Shown piece after piece: positions 41,923 through 45,755 of a stretch of DNA of 45,755 nt. Below the pieces are notes generated by a model. It worked only from the letters and a program-made list of their open reading frames with translations. It was not told where the DNA came from and did no database searches. The translations under genes and the position numbers were made by a program. The stretch comes from Pseudomonas sp. GM79 (GTDB taxonomy: Bacteria > Pseudomonadota > Gammaproteobacteria > Pseudomonadales > Pseudomonadaceae), in NCBI RefSeq assembly GCF_000282495.1, contig NZ_AKJE01000020.1, forward strand, positions 1-45,755, written 5' to 3'. Numbering within the stretch: position 1 is the stretch's first letter; every line of letters begins with the position of its first letter.

Positions 41923-44307
41923 TCAGTGAGCAAACAGCGAGTTGCCCTTCTGCCCTGCCAGTTTCTCCGGTTTGATCAGGAACCGCGCCAGCGCTGGCAG
42001 CAGCCACAACGCGCCGAACATGTTCCAGAGCAACATGAAGGTCAGCATCAGGCCCATGTCGGCCTGGAACTTGATCGCCGAGAAGATCCAGGTGCACACG
42101 CCGATCGCCAGGCACAGGCCGGTGAACAGCACGGCTTTACCGGTGGACTTCAGCGTCTGGTAGTACGCCTCTTGCAACGGCAGGCCGGCACGCAGGAAGC
42201 TTTCCAGACGGCTGTAGATGTAAATCCCGTAGTCCACGCCAATCCCCACCCCGAGCGCCACTACCGGCAAGGTCGCCACTTTCACGCCGATGCCCATGAA
42301 CGCCATCAATGCGTTGCCGAGGACCGAGGTCAGTACCAGCGGCAGCACGATGCACAAGGTCGCCGCCCAGGAACGGAAGGTGATCATGCACATGGTTGCG
42401 ACGCAGATGTACACCAGGACCAGAATGGTCAATTCGGAGCGTTTGATCACCTCGTTGGTGGCCGCCTCGATCCCGGCGTTACCGGCCGCGAGGATGAATT
42501 CCAGGCCTTCCTTGTTGTTCTCTTTGGCGAAGTCCTGCACCGCATGCACGGCGCGGTCCAGGGTTTCGGCCTTGTGGTCGTTGAGGAACACCAGCACCGG
42601 CGCCAGGGAGCAATTGTTGTTGTACAGGCCATCGGCGCGGGCGATGGAGTTGTTCAGCACGTCCGGGTTGCGCGACAGGGTTTCCCATTTCAGGTTGCCC
42701 TCGTTCATGCCCTTGATCATCTGCTTGGACACGGTCACCAGGGAAATGGCCGACTGCACGCCCTCGGTGTTCTGCATCTTCCACATCAGCTCGTCGATCG
42801 GCGCCATGGCCTCGTAGCGCGAGCAACCTTCAGACTTGGTCTTGACCATCACCACCAACACGTCGGAACTGGTGGAGTAGTTATTGATGATGAAGCTGTT
42901 GTCCTTGTTGTAGCGCGAGTCCGGACGCAGTTCCGGCGCGCCCTGGTCGAGGTCACCGATTTTCAGGTTCTGGCTGTACCAGAGGCCGCCACCGAAAGCG
43001 ATCAGCGCCAGGGCAATAGAGATCGGTGCAACTTTGGGGCTGGCAAAATTCGAAAGCAGGCGCCAGAAAGGATGCTCGCGGTGCGCGTCTTTCTTGCTGC
43101 GTTCGACGGCGCGCTTGCTGATACCGACGTAGGAAATCGCCACCGGCAGCAGGATCAGGTTGGTGAACACGATCACCGCCACGCCGATGGACGCGCCGAT
43201 GGCCAGTTCACGAATCACCCCGATGTCGATGATCAACAGCGTGATGAAGCCCACCGCATCCGCAAGGATCGCGATCATACCCGGCAGAAACAGCTGACGG
43301 AATGTGCGCCGCGCTGCGGTCAGAGCGTTCTCCGCCTCGCTGGACTGCAAGGCGATACCGTTGATTTTCTGCACGCCGTGGGAAATCCCGATGGCGAAGA
43401 TCAGGAACGGCACCAGCATCGAGTACGGATCTAGCCCGAAGCCGAAGAAGTGCATCAGACCCAGCTGCCAGACCACCGCCACCAGCGTCGTGCTCAAAAC
43501 CGCCACGGTGCTGCGCATGCAGTTAGTGAACCAGTACAGCAGGATCAGGGTAATGACGAAGGCGACGCCGAAGAACATCACCACCATGACCAGCCCATCG
43601 ATCAGGTCGCCGACTTTCTTGGCGAACCCGACAATGTGGATTTTCACGTTGGGGTTTTGGGCTTCGAACTTGTTGCGGATCTTGTCTTCAAGTTCGTGGG
43701 AGAACTTGCGGTAGTCCAGCGCCAGCAACTTGCCCTGATCCTGCGGGTCCGGGTAGGACTCCAGCAGCGGGATGTCGACGATGCTCGACTTGAAGTCGTT
43801 GGCCACCAGGCGCCCGACTTGCCCGGACTTGAGCACGTTATTACGCAGCAGGTCGAGGCTTTGCTGGGAGCCGTTATAGCTCTGGGGAATCACTTCACCA
43901 CCGGCGAAGCCCTCCTCCGTCACCTCGGTCCAGCGCACGCTCGGGCTCCACAACGATTTGAGGCCGGAACGGTCGACGCCGGAAATGTAGAACACCTCGT
44001 CGTTGATCTGACGCAGGGTCTCCATGTATTCCTTGGAGAAGATGTCGCCGTCGGTGGCTTCCACGGAAATCCGCACCGTGTTGCCAAGGTTCGCCAGATC
44101 GTTGCGGTGCTCCATCATTTTTTCAATGAACGGATGCTCGAGCGGGATCATTTTTTCGAAACTGGTGGACGGGCGGATCAGCGTTGCCTGCCAGAACAGG
44201 AAAACACTGACCAGCAGGCAGATGACGATGACTGCCGGGCGGTTGTTGAAAATCAGGCGTTCAAGAAACGTCGCCTTGTCCTGATGAGGAGTGCTTAAGG
44301 ATGTCAT
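41923..44307 (-). CDS. MMPL-type RND-family permease
   Basis: The 794-residue protein has a first transmembrane helix near residues 31-50 (VIVICLLVSVFLFWQATLI). Two large periplasmic regions and two blocks of membrane helices follow, with FAIGISHGVQKINGIALQSS in the first block and VALGVGIGVDYGIYIYSRLE in the second. The halves are duplicated as in RND/SSD/MMPL exporters. Length is shorter than AcrB-type pumps, and no periplasmic adaptor or outer-membrane channel gene is adjacent here, so it is likely a lipid or hydrophobic-compound transporter. It follows the YCF48-like gene by 28 bp on the same strand, indicating an operon. Confidence 0.92.
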   Translation of the reverse strand: MTSLSTPHQDKATFLERLIFNNRPAVIVICLLVSVFLFWQATLIRPSTSFEKMIPLEHPFIEKMMEHRNDLANLGNTVRISVEATDGDIFSKEYMETLRQINDEVFYISGVDRSGLKSLWSPSVRWTEVTEEGFAGGEVIPQSYNGSQQSLDLLRNNVLKSGQVGRLVANDFKSSIVDIPLLESYPDPQDQGKLLALDYRKFSHELEDKIRNKFEAQNPNVKIHIVGFAKKVGDLIDGLVMVVMFFGVAFVITLILLYWFTNCMRSTVAVLSTTLVAVVWQLGLMHFFGFGLDPYSMLVPFLIFAIGISHGVQKINGIALQSSEAENALTAARRTFRQLFLPGMIAILADAVGFITLLIIDIGVIRELAIGASIGVAVIVFTNLILLPVAISYVGISKRAVERSKKDAHREHPFWRLLSNFASPKVAPISIALALIAFGGGLWYSQNLKIGDLDQGAPELRPDSRYNKDNSFIINNYSTSSDVLVVMVKTKSEGCSRYEAMAPIDELMWKMQNTEGVQSAISLVTVSKQMIKGMNEGNLKWETLSRNPDVLNNSIARADGLYNNNCSLAPVLVFLNDHKAETLDRAVHAVQDFAKENNKEGLEFILAAGNAGIEAATNEVIKRSELTILVLVYICVATMCMITFRSWAATLCIVLPLVLTSVLGNALMAFMGIGVKVATLPVVALGVGIGVDYGIYIYSRLESFLRAGLPLQEAYYQTLKSTGKAVLFTGLCLAIGVCTWIFSAIKFQADMGLMLTFMLLWNMFGALWLLPALARFLIKPEKLAGQKGNSLFAH

Positions 44308-44335
44308 AGACCCGCCTTCTTGTTATTTGCCCGGC

Positions 44336-45403
44336 TCATTTGGACGACCCGTTTTTTCCATTCTCTGCGCCGGTGGGCGAAGTGACGCGAACGCCACCCT
44401 GTCCTGCCAGAATCAGATTGCCGTTGCCTGCCGCAGTCACCGCCGAGACGGAAATGCGATCCGGACGGTTGAACACGCTGAAGGTTTCGCCGTCGTCGGT
44501 GCTGCGAATCACGCTGCCGCCATTGCCGACGATCACGATGGAACCGTCATCGAGCAGCGTGGCGCCAGACAGGCCGAATTCCAGTGTGCCACGTGTAGCC
44601 TTGAGTTCGACCTGCTCCCAAGTGCTGCCGAAATCCGTGGAACGGTAAAGATTGCCGCGCAACCCGTAAGCCAGCAGCGTGGCCGGTTGCGCGGTGCCAA
44701 TCACACCGAACAGCGAGCCTTCATAGGGGCCTTCAAGCTTTTCCCAGGTCTGCCCATCATCGGCGGAGCGGAACATGCTGCCTTGTTCACCGACGATGAA
44801 AATGCCGGAATCCTTGACCGCGGCAATCGCGTTGAGGTGGAACTGGTCTTCGTTGTCGAGGCGATCGCTGACGTTTTCCCAGTTTTTACCGCCGTCGGTG
44901 GTTTCCAGCAAGGCACCGTAAGCACCCACGGCAAAACCGCTGTTAACGTCCTTGAACCAGACGTCGAGCAGCGGCGATTCGCGTGTCAGGTCTTCGAATT
45001 GTTTGGTCCAGGTGATGCCGCCGTCTTCGCTGGCGAGGATCTGCGCGTCATGGCCAACGGCCCAGCCGTGTTTGTCATCGACAAAAAACACCGCCGTCAG
45101 CAGTTGCCGGGTCGGCACCTTGGCCTGGGCCCAGGTTGCGCCCTGGTCGTCGGAATACAGAATGTGCCCGCGATCGCCGACCGCCACCAGGCGTTTGCCC
45201 GCGTGTACGACATCGAGCATCAGGCCTTTGCTGGCCTTGGCGGATTCAACGGAATAAACCACATCGGTGGCCGACGCGGCAGCGGCCAGCGCAGGCGCCG
45301 ACAGCACGGTACAGCCCAACAGCGAGAGCGCTGTAGCCAGCAACGCGAACCTGCGTAACGCCGGCGGGCGGCCAATACTCACACCCATGACAGGCTCACT
45401 CAT
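44336..45403 (-). CDS. Exported YCF48/HCF136-like Asp-box beta-propeller protein
   Basis: The 355-residue protein has an N-terminal export signal (PPALRRFALLATALSLLGCT, then APALA). Six Asp-box-type repeats follow: SDDQGATWAQ, SEDGGITWTK, TTDGGKNWEN, SADDGQTWEK, STDFGSTWEQ and STDDGETFSV. This predicts a six- or seven-bladed propeller like YCF48, a photosystem II assembly factor; in non-phototrophs the role is unknown. Start at 45403 has GGGGGAAGG upstream. It is the first gene of the operon with the RND permease, so it may be the periplasmic partner of that pump. The C-terminus is low complexity (GAENGKNGSSK). Confidence 0.9.
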   Translation of the reverse strand: MSEPVMGVSIGRPPALRRFALLATALSLLGCTVLSAPALAAAASATDVVYSVESAKASKGLMLDVVHAGKRLVAVGDRGHILYSDDQGATWAQAKVPTRQLLTAVFFVDDKHGWAVGHDAQILASEDGGITWTKQFEDLTRESPLLDVWFKDVNSGFAVGAYGALLETTDGGKNWENVSDRLDNEDQFHLNAIAAVKDSGIFIVGEQGSMFRSADDGQTWEKLEGPYEGSLFGVIGTAQPATLLAYGLRGNLYRSTDFGSTWEQVELKATRGTLEFGLSGATLLDDGSIVIVGNGGSVIRSTDDGETFSVFNRPDRISVSAVTAAGNGNLILAGQGGVRVTSPTGAENGKNGSSK

Positions 45404-45482
45404 AGACCTTCCCCCACATTATTATTGTTAGGTCGTTCAACCCTTCAGGGCGCCGTAAGGGATGCTCATCGGGATTGACCTA

Positions 45483-45502
45483 TTCAGGAGCATAGTCCTG
45501 AA
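45483..45502. promoter_or_regulatory. Inverted repeat upstream of the YCF48-RND operon
   Basis: TTCAGGA-GCATAG-TCCTGAA is a perfect 7-bp inverted repeat, 80-99 bp upstream of the start codon at 45403. It could be an operator or leader hairpin; no promoter boxes were placed with confidence. Confidence 0.35.
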
Positions 45503-45642
45503 ACCCGCAATCCAGAGCCCCTTCGGAAGCTGGCTTATCCTATCGGGGTTTGGAAAGGTCTGACAATCGACGCCACGTTATGTTTTGTTAACCTGGGGGA
45601 TAAGGGGTGTGGGTGAATGGGGAGGCATTCGGAGGGGTGATT

Positions 45643-45667
45643 GGGGTTTGGGGTTTGGGGTTTGGGG
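45643..45667 (+). repeat. GGGGTTT microsatellite (3.5 copies), G-quadruplex-type
   Basis: Three perfect GGGGTTT units plus GGGG make four G4 runs separated by T3, an ideal intramolecular G-quadruplex motif. The surrounding 70 bases are also G-rich on the plus strand. Confidence 0.9.
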
Positions 45668-45712
45668 TACATATCCGTTTCTGCGGTCACGGCGGCTATT
45701 GGTTCCGCTCTT

Positions 45713-45755
45713 ACAGCGGGTCACTTTGGAAAAGCGCCAAAGTAACCAAAGCGCT
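45713..45755. repeat. Left end of a dispersed Pseudomonas intergenic repeat (partial)
   Basis: GCGGGTCACTTTGGAAAAGC followed by GCCAAAGTAACCAAAGCGCT resembles a long intergenic repeat that I recall in many fluorescent Pseudomonas genomes. It contains the inverted pair CACTTTGG and CCAAAGTAA and runs off the window. Confidence 0.5.

Larger units (their letters stand above)
45404..45755. other. Intergenic region at right edge, no gene seen
   Basis: No credible ORF was found. It contains the inverted repeat at 45483-45502, a strongly G-rich plus strand from about 45594, the GGGGTTT repeat at 45643-45667, and a dispersed-repeat-like end at about 45713-45755. The operon promoter must lie in its left part. 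Confidence 0.6.

Noticed and set aside
41896..44298. Open frames (512 and 282 codons) antisense to the RND permease
   Set aside because: The sense gene has clear transmembrane and MMPL motifs; antisense products are His/Gln-rich shadows.
45643..45667. True telomere or linear-chromosome end
   Set aside because: There are only 3.5 units and sequence continues beyond it into a dispersed repeat; pseudomonad chromosomes are circular.

Overview
The window looks like chromosomal DNA of a fluorescent-group Pseudomonas. The grounds are the high GC content and codon use, the dense REP palindromes with the core GGGAGCGGGCTTGCTCGCGAA, the 1635-residue NAD-dependent glutamate dehydrogenase, and the sugar-acid and Bat-type gene sets. 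No rRNA, tRNA, CRISPR array, insertion sequence, integrase or prophage was seen. Species assignment is inference.

Layout. 1-8.1 kb holds single genes and divergent pairs: an unknown protein, an AraC regulator facing an amino-acid racemase, a YhhY/AaaT-like acetyltransferase, a LysR regulator, an AhpD-like protein divergent from a MocR regulator followed by an ABM-fold monooxygenase, and a periplasmic cupin. 8.1-13.0 kb is the large NAD-glutamate dehydrogenase (minus strand), with a 500-bp gene-poor leader. 14.2-21.1 kb is a tight six-gene operon: MoxR ATPase, DUF58, DUF4381, a BatA-like VWA protein, a BatB-like VWA/TPR fusion and BatD. Its protein set suggests an envelope-anchored chaperone or stress complex. 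21.3-26.8 kb is sbcD-sbcC-GST, joined by ATGA overlaps; the first two make the SbcCD nuclease. 26.9-28.1 kb is a cluster of four small, probably exported proteins of unknown function. 28.2-29.7 kb holds a 98-residue protein overlapping a secreted beta-propeller lactonase-like gene.

30.0-36.9 kb is a complete sugar-acid catabolic module. An MFS importer, an IlvD/Edd aldonate dehydratase, an FAH-family 2-keto-3-deoxy-acid dehydratase and alpha-ketoglutarate semialdehyde dehydrogenase would convert a pentonate-type acid to 2-oxoglutarate. An FCD-type GntR regulator lies beside them. Two matching palindromes sit on the -10-like sequences of the divergent promoters and are the probable operators. 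No sugar dehydrogenase or aldonolactonase is evident here, so the substrate may arrive already oxidised.

37.0-41.8 kb is one 1602-residue protein resembling the large DUF6543/dermonecrotic-toxin-like proteins of Pseudomonas. Its base composition is visibly more AT-rich and it has no partner gene; it is the most intriguing object in the window. 41.9-45.4 kb is an operon of a YCF48-like Asp-box propeller protein and an MMPL-type RND permease. The right edge carries a GGGGTTT tandem repeat and the start of what looks like a dispersed Pseudomonas repeat.

At least three families of inverted-repeat elements (REP/REPIN-like) sit at the 3' ends of most transcription units.
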